NCBI GenBank assembly: GCA_964390795.1
Contig: CAYMLQ010000104.1
Span: 1 to 15,811 of the forward strand
Source of the DNA: CAYMLQ01 sp964390795
GTDB taxonomy: Bacteria; Verrucomicrobiota; Kiritimatiellia; RFP12; UBA1067
Reading direction: 5' to 3'
DNA: 15,811 nucleotides
The notes under the pieces are model-generated. The model did no database searches. It was not told the DNA's origin and saw only the letters and a list, made by a program, of their open reading frames with translations. The position numbers and the translations under genes were made by a program. This document shows, in pieces, positions 1-6,866 of the stretch. Within the stretch, counting starts at the first letter, position 1, and each line of letters begins with the position of its first letter.

Positions 1-2
1 CG

Positions 3-125
3 CACAACGCCAAGACGCAGCGGTCGCTGGCCATCATCAAGCTGAATCAGCCGGTGTCGGACGACCTGGTCAAGGTGATCAAGGCCGACATCGCCGCGCA
101 TTCGGCTGTGTGCACGGTGGTGTAG
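3..125 (+). CDS. C-terminal end of an ACT-domain enzyme, probably D-3-phosphoglycerate dehydrogenase (partial)
   Basis: The open frame enters from the left edge and gives 40 residues before a TAG at 123-125. The visible end reads HNAKTQRSLAIIKL, then PVSDDLVKVIKA, and finishes in VCTVV. A basic stretch, a beta strand, a 'pv.ddlv..i' helix and a final hydrophobic strand match the last half of the small ACT domain that closes many bacterial SerA proteins (first committed step of serine synthesis, oxidation of 3-phosphoglycerate with NAD+). The other two forward frames are less convincing: one stops within 15 codons and the other has no protein-like pattern. The catalytic domains are outside the window, so the family call rests on a short tail. 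Another ACT-domain protein is possible. It is followed after 43 bp by prmA on the same strand. Confidence 0.45.
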   Translation, partial: HNAKTQRSLAIIKLNQPVSDDLVKVIKADIAAHSAVCTVV

Positions 126-130
126 TGGTC

Positions 131-179
131 AGTTAGGCGTTAGTGTTTAGGAGTTAGGAGTTGAAGCGTTGGAGTTGAA
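131..179 (+). repeat. Degenerate 7-bp tandem repeat (AGTTAGG type) covering the prmA start
   Basis: Seven consecutive heptamers can be read: AGTTAGG, CGTTAGT, GTTTAGG, AGTTAGG, AGTTGAA, GCGTTGG and AGTTGAA. They occupy nearly all of the gap between the upstream gene and prmA. The GGAG that serves as prmA ribosome binding site (157-160) and the TTG start codon itself (169-171) lie inside the repeat. The 7-bp period is seen directly. Whether it is a dispersed element in this genome is inference. Confidence 0.6.
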
Positions 180-1035
180 AAATACGTTGACGGTGGTGAG
201 TTGCGCGGTGCCGGAAGCCGCGGTGGACGGGCTTTTCGAACTGATCGACGCGGAACTCTTCACGCCGACCGCGTGGTTCGACGTCGAGACGAAGGTCAGC
301 CGCGTCGATGTGTTTCTGGAAGACGCGGAGCAGGCCAGGTCTGTAGCGAAAGAGCTGACTCAGGCCGGGGATCTTCTCGGCCTGAGTCTGTCACCGACGC
401 TCGGCACCCTGTCGCGCAGCGATTGGGCCGAAAGCTGGAAGCGTTTCTTCCATGTCGAGAAGGTCTCCGAGCGTGTGGTTGTGCGTCCGTCGTGGGAGAC
501 GTACGAAGCCCAACCCGGCGAATGCGTGATCACGCTCGACCCGGGGCTCAGCTTCGGTACGGGCAAGCACGCCACCACTCAGGCTTGCCTCAAATTGCTG
601 GACGCGCTGGCCGCAGAAAATCCGCAGCGCTCGGTGCTGGACATGGGGTGCGGCTCGGGGATTCTTGCGATCGGCGCGCGGCTGCTGGGCTTTCCGGCGG
701 TGCGCGGTTTCGACAATGATCCCGACTGCATCCGGGTCTCCGACGAAAACGCGGAGATCAATGGCGTGTCGATCCCCTTCACGCTCGACGACCTCTCGCA
801 CGCGCACCCGGCCGCGGATATCGTGGTGGCGAACATCCTCGCGCCGGTCCTGATCCAGTTCGCGCCGCAAGTCGCGGGATCTGTGGCGGCGGGTCCGCAG
901 GCGCGGCTGGTGGTCTCCGGCATTCTCGACGAGCAGTACGCGGCGGTGCGCTCGGCCTACGAGGCTCAGGGGCTCGTCGAGGTCGAGAGCCTGCTGATCG
1001 AGAACTGGCGCAGCGGGCTGTTCCGGAGAGGCTAG
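169..1035 (+). CDS. prmA: Ribosomal protein L11 methyltransferase PrmA
   Basis: This S-adenosylmethionine-dependent enzyme methylates ribosomal protein L11 in the cytoplasm. At 288 residues it is close to the family's usual length (about 290-300). An N-terminal L11-recognition domain (about 1-70) is followed by the linker DWAESWKRFF (85-94), the PrmA signature DPGLSFGTGKHATT (124-137), the SAM-binding loop DMGCGSG (158-164) and the NIL motif (222-224) that replaces the NPPY of many other methyltransferases. The start is TTG at 169, with GGAG 8 bases upstream; no ATG lies near. The shared fold means a related lysine methyltransferase is possible, but the signature favours PrmA. The gene is convergent with ruvB, one base separating the stop codons, with no terminator between them. 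The start lies within a 7-bp repeat, which could affect translation initiation. Confidence 0.93.
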   Translation: MELKNTLTVVSCAVPEAAVDGLFELIDAELFTPTAWFDVETKVSRVDVFLEDAEQARSVAKELTQAGDLLGLSLSPTLGTLSRSDWAESWKRFFHVEKVSERVVVRPSWETYEAQPGECVITLDPGLSFGTGKHATTQACLKLLDALAAENPQRSVLDMGCGSGILAIGARLLGFPAVRGFDNDPDCIRVSDENAEINGVSIPFTLDDLSHAHPAADIVVANILAPVLIQFAPQVAGSVAAGPQARLVVSGILDEQYAAVRSAYEAQGLVEVESLLIENWRSGLFRRG

Positions 1036-1036
1036 C

Positions 1037-2050
<1,014 letters not shown>

Positions 2051-2157
2051 CGGGGCGTATCATGTCAAAAGTCGGAGCGGAAAACAATGCTGCCGAAAAA
2101 ATCAGTGTCGCTTCGCTGGCGTCTGTGGTTAAATATCGGTTATGTGATCAGGCGGCA

Positions 2158-2224
2158 GGGGTCAGGGTTCAGTGAGTGGTTGGCCCGTGTCTACACGTAT
2201 GTTGAGCTGAACCCTGAACCCTGA
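2158..2224. repeat. Inverted repeat built from 7-bp units (TCAGGGT / CTGAACC)
   Basis: TCAGGGTTCAG at 2162-2172 has a perfect 11-bp inverted copy, CTGAACCCTGA, at 2207-2217. The right arm continues the same 7-bp register (CTGAACC twice, then CTGA to 2224). The spacer is 34 bp. It lies in the roughly 200-bp divergent gap between ruvB and the radical SAM gene, ending 34 bp before the start of the latter. It is not followed by a T tract, so it does not look like a simple terminator. I see nothing else convincing in the gap; no strong promoter could be picked out on either strand. Confidence 0.6.
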
Positions 2225-2257
2225 AAACCGTTCCCTGCTTTTGCATTGGAGGTTCTC

Positions 2258-3730
2258 TTGCGTGTTGCCATAGCCTATCCGCCGCTCCCTTCCGATAAGG
2301 GCGTTCCGCTTTTATCGCAGAACCGCCAGTTCCAGTGGTTTACACGTCCCACCTATATTTATCCTGTGGTTCCCGCGCTGGCGGCGACGCAGGCGCAGCG
2401 GGCCGGGCACGAGGTGGCGTGGCTGGACGGGATCGCATCGGAGTGGAGCGTGGCCGAGTTTGAGCGGCGTCTGGCCGAGTTCCGGCCCGAGGTGGTCATG
2501 CTGGAGACCAAGACGCCGGTGGTCAGCATGCACTGGGCCTACATCCGGAGCCTTAAGGAGCGGATGCCGGGCGTGCGGGTGGTGCTGGTCGGCGACCATG
2601 TGACGGCGCTGCCGGAGGAAAGCTTCGCGCAGTGCCCGGTCGATTTCATCCTGGCGGGCGGGGATTACGACTTTCTGCTGCTCGCTCTGCTGGGGTGCCT
2701 GGCGGCAGCCGGGGGCGGGCGCCCTGACGTCGCGAAGCTGGAGCCGGGCGTTTACTGGCGCGAGCCCGACGGGTCGGTGAAAAGCAGCGGCGCCTTCAGG
2801 CTCGACCATGATTTGAAGACGGTGCCCTGGATTGACCGCGAGCTGACGCAGTGGCGGTTGTATTCCGAGAAGAACGGCAACTACCGGCAGACGCCGGGCA
2901 CGTACATCATGTCCGGACGCGACTGCTGGCACGGCAAGTGTACGTTCTGCTCCTGGACCACGCTTTATCCTAGTTTTCGTGCGCGTGAGCCCAAAGAGGT
3001 TGTGGACGAGATCGGCCAGCTCATTGAGCGGTACGGGGTTCGGGAGATCATGGACGACACGGGCTGCCTGCCGGCCGGCGCGTGGCTGAAGACGTTCTGC
3101 GAGGAGATGATTGCGCGCGGGTATCACAAGAAGGTCAAGATCGACTGCAACATGCGCTTCGGGCGGTTGGGCGAGGCGGAGTGCCGCCTGATGAAGAAAG
3201 CCGGCTTCCGGCTGGTTCTGTTCGGACTGGAATCAGCGAATCAGGCGACGCTGGACCGGCTGGTCAAAGGCGTGACGGTCGATCAGATTCTGGCGGGCGC
3301 CAAGGCGGCGTCGCAGGCGGGGCTGAACGTCCACGTCACCGTGATGTTCGGCTATCCGTGGGAAGGCGAGGCGGAGATCGCGAACACCGTGCGACTGGCG
3401 CGGACGCTGCTGCGCAAAGGGTACGCGTACACGCTGCAGGTGACCATGCTGATCCCGTACCCCGGCACGCCGCTGTTTAGGGAACTGGACGCTGCGGGGC
3501 TGCTTCTGACGAAGGACTGGGACGATTTCGACATGCGGCGGCAGGTGATGAAGGCGGGGGTCTCGGAAGAGGTGATCAAAGGGGCGGTGCGGCAGGTGTA
3601 CCGGGCGTTCCTGCATCCCGAAACGATTCTGCGGCGGCTGGCCTCCACGCGCGAACCGGTGGAAGACCTGAAATTTTACTGGCGCGGCTTCCTGTCGCTG
3701 GCAGGGCATCTGCGGGATTTTAAAGCCTGA
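2258..3730 (+). CDS. B12-binding-type radical SAM protein, substrate unknown
   Basis: The 490-residue protein has the two-part layout of cobalamin-binding radical SAM enzymes (the wide group that includes BchE- and HpnP-like proteins). A Rossmann-type N-terminal domain covers about 1-150, with the PPLP start and VVLVGDHVTALPEE (108-121). A radical SAM TIM barrel follows, with cysteines C223, C228 and C231 to bind a 4Fe-4S cluster that cleaves S-adenosylmethionine. The spacing is CX4CX2C rather than the usual CX3CX2C, and the DxHxxG cobalamin motif is not intact, so cobalamin use is uncertain. Conserved barrel pieces include the DDTG stretch, FGLESANQ and MFGYPWEGE. I chose TTG at 2258 because GGAGG sits 5 bases upstream; an in-frame TTG at 2246 would overlap that site. 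It precedes the EPS locus on the same strand but is separated by a promoter region, so a role in polymer or lipid modification is only a guess. Confidence 0.85.
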   Translation: MRVAIAYPPLPSDKGVPLLSQNRQFQWFTRPTYIYPVVPALAATQAQRAGHEVAWLDGIASEWSVAEFERRLAEFRPEVVMLETKTPVVSMHWAYIRSLKERMPGVRVVLVGDHVTALPEESFAQCPVDFILAGGDYDFLLLALLGCLAAAGGGRPDVAKLEPGVYWREPDGSVKSSGAFRLDHDLKTVPWIDRELTQWRLYSEKNGNYRQTPGTYIMSGRDCWHGKCTFCSWTTLYPSFRAREPKEVVDEIGQLIERYGVREIMDDTGCLPAGAWLKTFCEEMIARGYHKKVKIDCNMRFGRLGEAECRLMKKAGFRLVLFGLESANQATLDRLVKGVTVDQILAGAKAASQAGLNVHVTVMFGYPWEGEAEIANTVRLARTLLRKGYAYTLQVTMLIPYPGTPLFRELDAAGLLLTKDWDDFDMRRQVMKAGVSEEVIKGAVRQVYRAFLHPETILRRLASTREPVEDLKFYWRGFLSLAGHLRDFKA

Positions 3731-3745
3731 TATGGGGTGAAAACA

Positions 3746-3770
3746 TAAGGAAGTCCTAAGGAAGTCCTAA
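3746..3770 (+). repeat. Two tandem copies of an 11-bp unit upstream of the EPS promoter
   Basis: TAAGGAAGTCC occurs at 3746-3756 and again without a gap at 3757-3767, followed by TAA. Each copy contains a short imperfect palindrome (AGGAAGTCCT). It lies just after the radical SAM stop codon and merges with the direct repeats next to the promoter. Confidence 0.6.
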
Positions 3771-3801
3771 CCTCTTTGACCATTACCTAACATCTTTGCC
3801 C
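3766..3801 (+). promoter_or_regulatory. Direct repeat with 20-bp period abutting the -35 element; candidate regulator site
   Basis: A 16-base sequence beginning CCTAAC and ending TTTGACC (3766-3781) recurs at 3786-3801 with 14 of 16 bases identical. The 20-bp period is about two turns of DNA, and the second copy ends exactly where the candidate -35 hexamer begins (3802). A further CCTAA at 3755 is 11 bp upstream of the first copy. This is the geometry of an activator binding beside RNA polymerase. The repeat is seen; the regulatory role is inference, and no regulator gene is present in the window. Confidence 0.4.
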
Positions 3802-3830
3802 TTGCCGCGAAAGATCATACGTGCTATATT
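3802..3830 (+). promoter_or_regulatory. Candidate sigma-70 promoter of the EPS operon
   Basis: TTGCCG (3802-3807) and TATATT (3825-3830) are spaced by 17 bp, with a TG one base before the -10 (extended -10). Transcription would begin near 3837, about 20 bases before the leader ORF. The six genes that follow run in one direction with short gaps, as expected for an operon read from this site. No -24/-12 (sigma-54) elements were seen. Confidence 0.55.
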
Positions 3831-3856
3831 ATGATTTGATTCTTGGAGAAAGAGTC

Positions 3857-3892
3857 ATGTTTCGTCAATTAACCTGCGAGAGTTTCTTTTGA
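3857..3892 (+). CDS. Possible 11-residue leader peptide overlapping the OPX start
   Basis: ATG at 3857 is preceded by a good GGAG (3845-3848, 8-base spacer). It opens an ORF encoding MFRQLTCESFF that stops with TGA at 3890-3892. That stop overlaps the TTG start of the export lipoprotein in the tetranucleotide TTGA (3889-3892). The OPX gene itself has only a weak site (GAGAG, 3878-3882). The arrangement suggests translational coupling: ribosomes ending the leader could restart on the adjacent TTG. There is no run of one amino acid codon, so classical amino-acid attenuation is not indicated. Expression is unproven; so short an ORF can occur by chance. Confidence 0.4.
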   Translation: MFRQLTCESFF

Positions 3893-4557
3893 AAAAGTTG
3901 GCTTTAAAGTGTTTGTGCGTGTTGTTGTTCGGCCTGTCGCAGGGGATGTTGAGCGGGTGCTGGACATGGAAGACTCCGAAGACCGGGCCAGGTTTTGATG
4001 ATCAGGCGCAGTATGTTCCGGAGGGCGAGCCGACGATCAAGCCCGGGTTGACGTTGCGGATTTCGGTGACGGCGTCGGGGTCGCCAGCGGTTGATGAATC
4101 GTTGAAGGAGGTCAACGCCAACGGAGAAGTGCTGATGCCACTTGTCGGCGCGATGAAGTGTGACGGGCTGACGGTAGTAGGTTTGCAGGATAAGATCAAA
4201 GCGGCCTACAAAGACTATTTCATTGATCCGCAGGTGACGGTCGGTTTCGTTTATCTGGAGAATGGAGGAATGAAGTCGCCTTGGGGCTCGGTGTTGGTGA
4301 TGGGCGAGGTTCTGCGGCCAGGGCCAGTGAACATGCCGTCCACAAGGGATCTGAATGTGACGCGCGTGATGATGATGGCAGGCGGGGTGACGCCGTTGGC
4401 GGATAAGCGGAATGTGCGGGTGACGAGACGGGAACAAGACGGTTCGCTGAAAAAGTTCAGTGTGGATATTGAGCTCATTGGAAAAGAAGGGCGGGCGGAT
4501 TTGGACATCACGCTCAAGCCAGGCGATGTTGTTTGGGTACCGGAATCGTGGTACTAA
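3889..4557 (+). CDS. Short OPX-family polysaccharide export lipoprotein (Wza-like)
   Basis: This is a predicted outer-membrane lipoprotein of the polysaccharide export family. A basic n-region and hydrophobic stretch lead to the lipobox LSGC, with acylation expected at C24. A Poly_export domain (about 47-120, from PTIKPGLTLRISV to DPQVTVGFV) is followed by an SLBB-type domain (about 132-218) with the typical VLVMGEVLRPGPV and closing LKPGDVVWVP. It ends at residue 222, directly after that domain, whereas E. coli Wza (about 380 residues) carries further domains and a C-terminal helix that forms the outer-membrane pore. This short form should need a separate barrel, and one is encoded two genes downstream. 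The TTG start is needed to give the signal peptide; its weak ribosome binding site and overlap with the leader stop suggest coupled translation. It is first structural gene of the EPS operon. Confidence 0.88.
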   Translation: MKKLALKCLCVLLFGLSQGMLSGCWTWKTPKTGPGFDDQAQYVPEGEPTIKPGLTLRISVTASGSPAVDESLKEVNANGEVLMPLVGAMKCDGLTVVGLQDKIKAAYKDYFIDPQVTVGFVYLENGGMKSPWGSVLVMGEVLRPGPVNMPSTRDLNVTRVMMMAGGVTPLADKRNVRVTRREQDGSLKKFSVDIELIGKEGRADLDITLKPGDVVWVPESWY

Positions 4558-4575
4558 GTGTGGAGGAGAGGTGTC

Positions 4576-5514
4576 ATGAAAAAATGTAACTCCGGTTTGT
4601 TGCTGGTGGCTCTGTTCGCCGCTGGAGCCGTGTGGGCTGCGGAGACTACCGCTTTGACAAGGGCGCAGTGGCTAAAAAAAATCGGTGAATCTGTGACGCA
4701 GGAGTCAGTTTTGCGTGAAACTGTCTTGCAGGTGTCTCCCGAGGAGCGTGTCGAATTCACGCAGCGCGTGATCAAGGCGGTCACGCGCTTGCCCGTGAGC
4801 CCGGACGAGAAGGCTGCGGCTTTCGTCCGCGCTGCGGTGGCGTGCATCGCGGGTGCGACAGGCGAAGTCAAATACAAGGTGATTGCCGAGGTGTTCGCCG
4901 GAGTGCCGGTCGAGTTCCTGCCGATGGTGACAGAAGAGCTGGCCAAGCGGTTCGACCAGGAGTACAACAAGCTGACGGATGCGCAATACGAGGTCATCGC
5001 GGTTGCGGCGGTCAGTGCGGCGGTTCTCCGCAACGCCCAGACCGACGAGCCTTCGGTTCGAAACACGTTTGTCATTCTCGCTTTTTTACGGGGGGCAAAG
5101 AGCCCTGAATTGGAAGCGAAGCTCTTGGCGCTGCTGCCGGATGACCGCATGAGGGGCTTGGTTGCTTCTTGGCTTCCGGCCGCGCTGAAGGATCGCAACT
5201 ATGACGGGCTGCTTGCGGCGGCAGACGTGGAGGCGCTTGCGCTTTCAAGCGCGACGGTGCTGCTCCTGATCGGACACACCACGCTGGATCGGCTGCTGGC
5301 TCAGATGTATTTTGGTGCGCCGCTTTCGACCGTGTGGGGCATTACTCAGGGCACGTCGCAAACCACGGGGTTTAGGGAGTCTTGGGATTACGGTATCGAC
5401 CGCTTGCCGCGCCCGACGGGATACCAAGATCAGTCAACCAGTATTGAGACGAGAGAGACAATAGAAGGAAGTTGCGATGCGTGTTCGATCTGTATACGTG
5501 ATTTGTTTAGGTAG
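4576..5514 (+). CDS. Secreted helical protein of unknown function in the EPS operon
   Basis: I do not recognise this 312-residue protein. It begins with a clear signal peptide (MKKCNSGLLLVALFAAGAVWA, about 1-21, with likely cleavage AVWA/AET). The body (about 25-245) is rich in Ala, Leu, Val and Glu and reads as successive amphipathic helices, such as SPEERVEFTQRVIKAV and VPVEFLPMVTEELAKRF; an alpha-solenoid-like periplasmic protein is plausible. The last 65 residues change to Gly/Thr/Ser-rich sequence and end with three cysteines in CX2CX2C spacing (C300, C303, C306). The start is ATG at 4576 after GGAGGAGAGG (4562-4571); an earlier in-frame GTG at 4558 would place that site inside the gene. 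It starts 18 bp after the OPX stop and precedes the outer-membrane barrel, so a role in polymer export or its assembly is the natural inference. Confidence 0.8.
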   Translation: MKKCNSGLLLVALFAAGAVWAAETTALTRAQWLKKIGESVTQESVLRETVLQVSPEERVEFTQRVIKAVTRLPVSPDEKAAAFVRAAVACIAGATGEVKYKVIAEVFAGVPVEFLPMVTEELAKRFDQEYNKLTDAQYEVIAVAAVSAAVLRNAQTDEPSVRNTFVILAFLRGAKSPELEAKLLALLPDDRMRGLVASWLPAALKDRNYDGLLAAADVEALALSSATVLLLIGHTTLDRLLAQMYFGAPLSTVWGITQGTSQTTGFRESWDYGIDRLPRPTGYQDQSTSIETRETIEGSCDACSICIRDLFR

Positions 5515-5539
5515 GGCAATGCTTGAAGCTGCTCGCTAA
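5477..5539 (+). CDS. Doubtful 20-residue ORF at the junction of the unknown protein and the barrel gene
   Basis: ATG at 5477 follows GAAGGAAG (5464-5471) with a 5-base spacer and encodes MRVRSVYVICLGRAMLEAAR before TAA at 5537-5539. It overlaps the last 38 bases of the preceding gene in another frame and ends 52 bp before the barrel start. The ribosome binding site is good, but the peptide resembles nothing I know. It may be a coupling ORF, a remnant of a different C-terminus of the upstream gene, or chance. Confidence 0.2.
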   Translation: MRVRSVYVICLGRAMLEAAR

Positions 5540-5591
5540 TCGGGTACCCCAGTTGATTCTTATTGGTTTGCTGAGAGTAAGGAGCGTTCTC

Positions 5592-6812
5592 ATGATCACC
5601 CAAAAGATGTCTCACCGTACGACGGTCTTGTCCTGTTTGCTGATGTCGGGTTTGAGCGTCTGTTCATGGGCTCAGGAGCCCCGCGGGTTCGCGGTCATCA
5701 AAAACCTGACGATTTCACCCTATGTGAACCTCGAGTACCTGTATGATTCGAATGTGATGCTGGATAAAGATGCAACGGGGGACAGCATCCTCGGGATCAA
5801 CCCAGGGGTTGATTTGAGTTACCGCAAGAACGAGTGGGGGGTGAACGCGAACGCGTGGTATGGTTACGATTCATATGTCGACCTCAGCGACTTGAATGCG
5901 GATCGCTATGGCGAGAGCATTGACGGCTCCTACGAGGCAGCCAAGGGCTGGAAGCTGGTTCTGGGGCAGCGGTACATGAAGACCAACCAGGACGATTCCA
6001 TTATCGAAGGTGGGAGTGGTCAATGGCGTCCGCGCAGCGAGTTCGCTTTCAATGGCGCGCTCTCCTATATGTTCAGCGAGAAGACGTCTGCGACGCTGAA
6101 CGCAGGTTACTCTGACCTTTCGTATGATATCGACCCGACGCAATACCAGCCGCTCTATGGCTGGCAGGAGTGGTCGGTTGGCCTCGAGATCGCCCGGAAG
6201 CTCTCTGAGAAGAGCAACGTGTTGCTCGCTGGATCCTATCAGGAGTATGTCAGCGACGGCGCGATCGGGATCGATAATAACAGCACGGGATATACGCTGC
6301 AGGCGGGCGTTGGATCACGTGCGACTGAGCGGATCAGGTATCATGCGTTGATTGGCGCCAGTATGTTCGAGTATGCGGGGGGGGCGGATCAGATAAACGG
6401 GTGGACCTACACCCTGGATGCCAGCTGGGTCATCAGTAAAAAAGTGGCGGCCTCGATAGCGGGTTCCAGTTTCTTCCAGCCGAGCGAGCAGGATATGAAC
6501 CAGGCGATGCAGGTTTACGCTTTATCTGCGGGGCTGACCTACAAGCCCATGCGCAGGCTCTCGACGCGCGCGGATCTCGCCTTCCGTCGCGAGGAGGGTC
6601 AGCTCGATGTAGGCAACACGGGCGCCGTAACGGATGACCTTTATTCGGCACGCTTGCGTGCCGACTATGGCCCGTTGCACCTGGATGCCGGGGGCGTAAA
6701 GGTCGATGCCAATCTTTATTGCGGTTTGGAGTATACGGAGCGGATGTCGGATGAGAGTTTCAACGAGTATGATCGGTATCGGATTTCGCTGGGTGTGACG
6801 TTTAGGTACTGA
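5592..6812 (+). CDS. BBP2-type outer-membrane beta-barrel protein of the EPS locus
   Basis: The 406-residue protein carries a signal peptide (cleavage expected after SWA, residue 27) and then alternating polar/hydrophobic strands typical of an outer-membrane barrel. ISPYVNLEYLYDSNVMLD (41-58), followed by GINPGVDLSYR, matches the opening of the putative beta-barrel porin 2 family, often found in EPS loci (EpsL-like proteins). The last strand ends YRISLGVTFRY, with the terminal aromatic residue recognised by the Bam machinery. The start is ATG at 5592 after AAGGAG (5579-5584). An in-frame TTG at 5523 would add 23 residues ahead of the signal peptide and is less likely. Next to a short OPX protein that lacks its own pore helix, it probably forms the outer-membrane exit channel, as proposed for OPX-partner barrels in Myxococcus; that role is inference. 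Confidence 0.82.
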   Translation: MITQKMSHRTTVLSCLLMSGLSVCSWAQEPRGFAVIKNLTISPYVNLEYLYDSNVMLDKDATGDSILGINPGVDLSYRKNEWGVNANAWYGYDSYVDLSDLNADRYGESIDGSYEAAKGWKLVLGQRYMKTNQDDSIIEGGSGQWRPRSEFAFNGALSYMFSEKTSATLNAGYSDLSYDIDPTQYQPLYGWQEWSVGLEIARKLSEKSNVLLAGSYQEYVSDGAIGIDNNSTGYTLQAGVGSRATERIRYHALIGASMFEYAGGADQINGWTYTLDASWVISKKVAASIAGSSFFQPSEQDMNQAMQVYALSAGLTYKPMRRLSTRADLAFRREEGQLDVGNTGAVTDDLYSARLRADYGPLHLDAGGVKVDANLYCGLEYTERMSDESFNEYDRYRISLGVTFRY

Positions 6813-6814
6813 CC

Positions 6815-6837
6815 CCCGTAACAGAAGGTTAAACGGG
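6815..6837 (+). other. Small hairpin between the barrel and polymerase genes
   Basis: CCCGTAAC (6815-6822) can pair with GTTA (6828-6831) and CGGG (6834-6837) around a 5-base loop, with a two-base AA bulge. It lies 2 bp after the barrel stop codon. There is no T tract, so it is more likely a weak mRNA stem than a terminator, if it means anything. Confidence 0.25.
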
Positions 6838-6866
6838 ACGAGTTCCGCCTGCGCGATGGAGTCAAA

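Noticed and set aside
2051..2090. TTGACA on the minus strand just ahead of ruvB as a -35 element
   Set aside because: It is only about 14 bases from the ATG, leaving no room for a -10 and start site.
2246..2257. Upstream TTG as start of the radical SAM protein
   Set aside because: It would put the GGAGG ribosome binding site inside the coding region; TTG at 2258 has ideal spacing and gives the family-typical MRVAIAYPPLP start.
2312..3127. 271-codon open frame on the minus strand opposite the radical SAM gene
   Set aside because: Pro/Arg/His-rich translation without motifs, lying entirely within a recognisable plus-strand enzyme.
3731..3856. Sigma-54 promoter, as used by some EPS operons
   Set aside because: No GG-N10-GC type -24/-12 pair was seen, whereas a sigma-70 type pair with 17-bp spacing is present.
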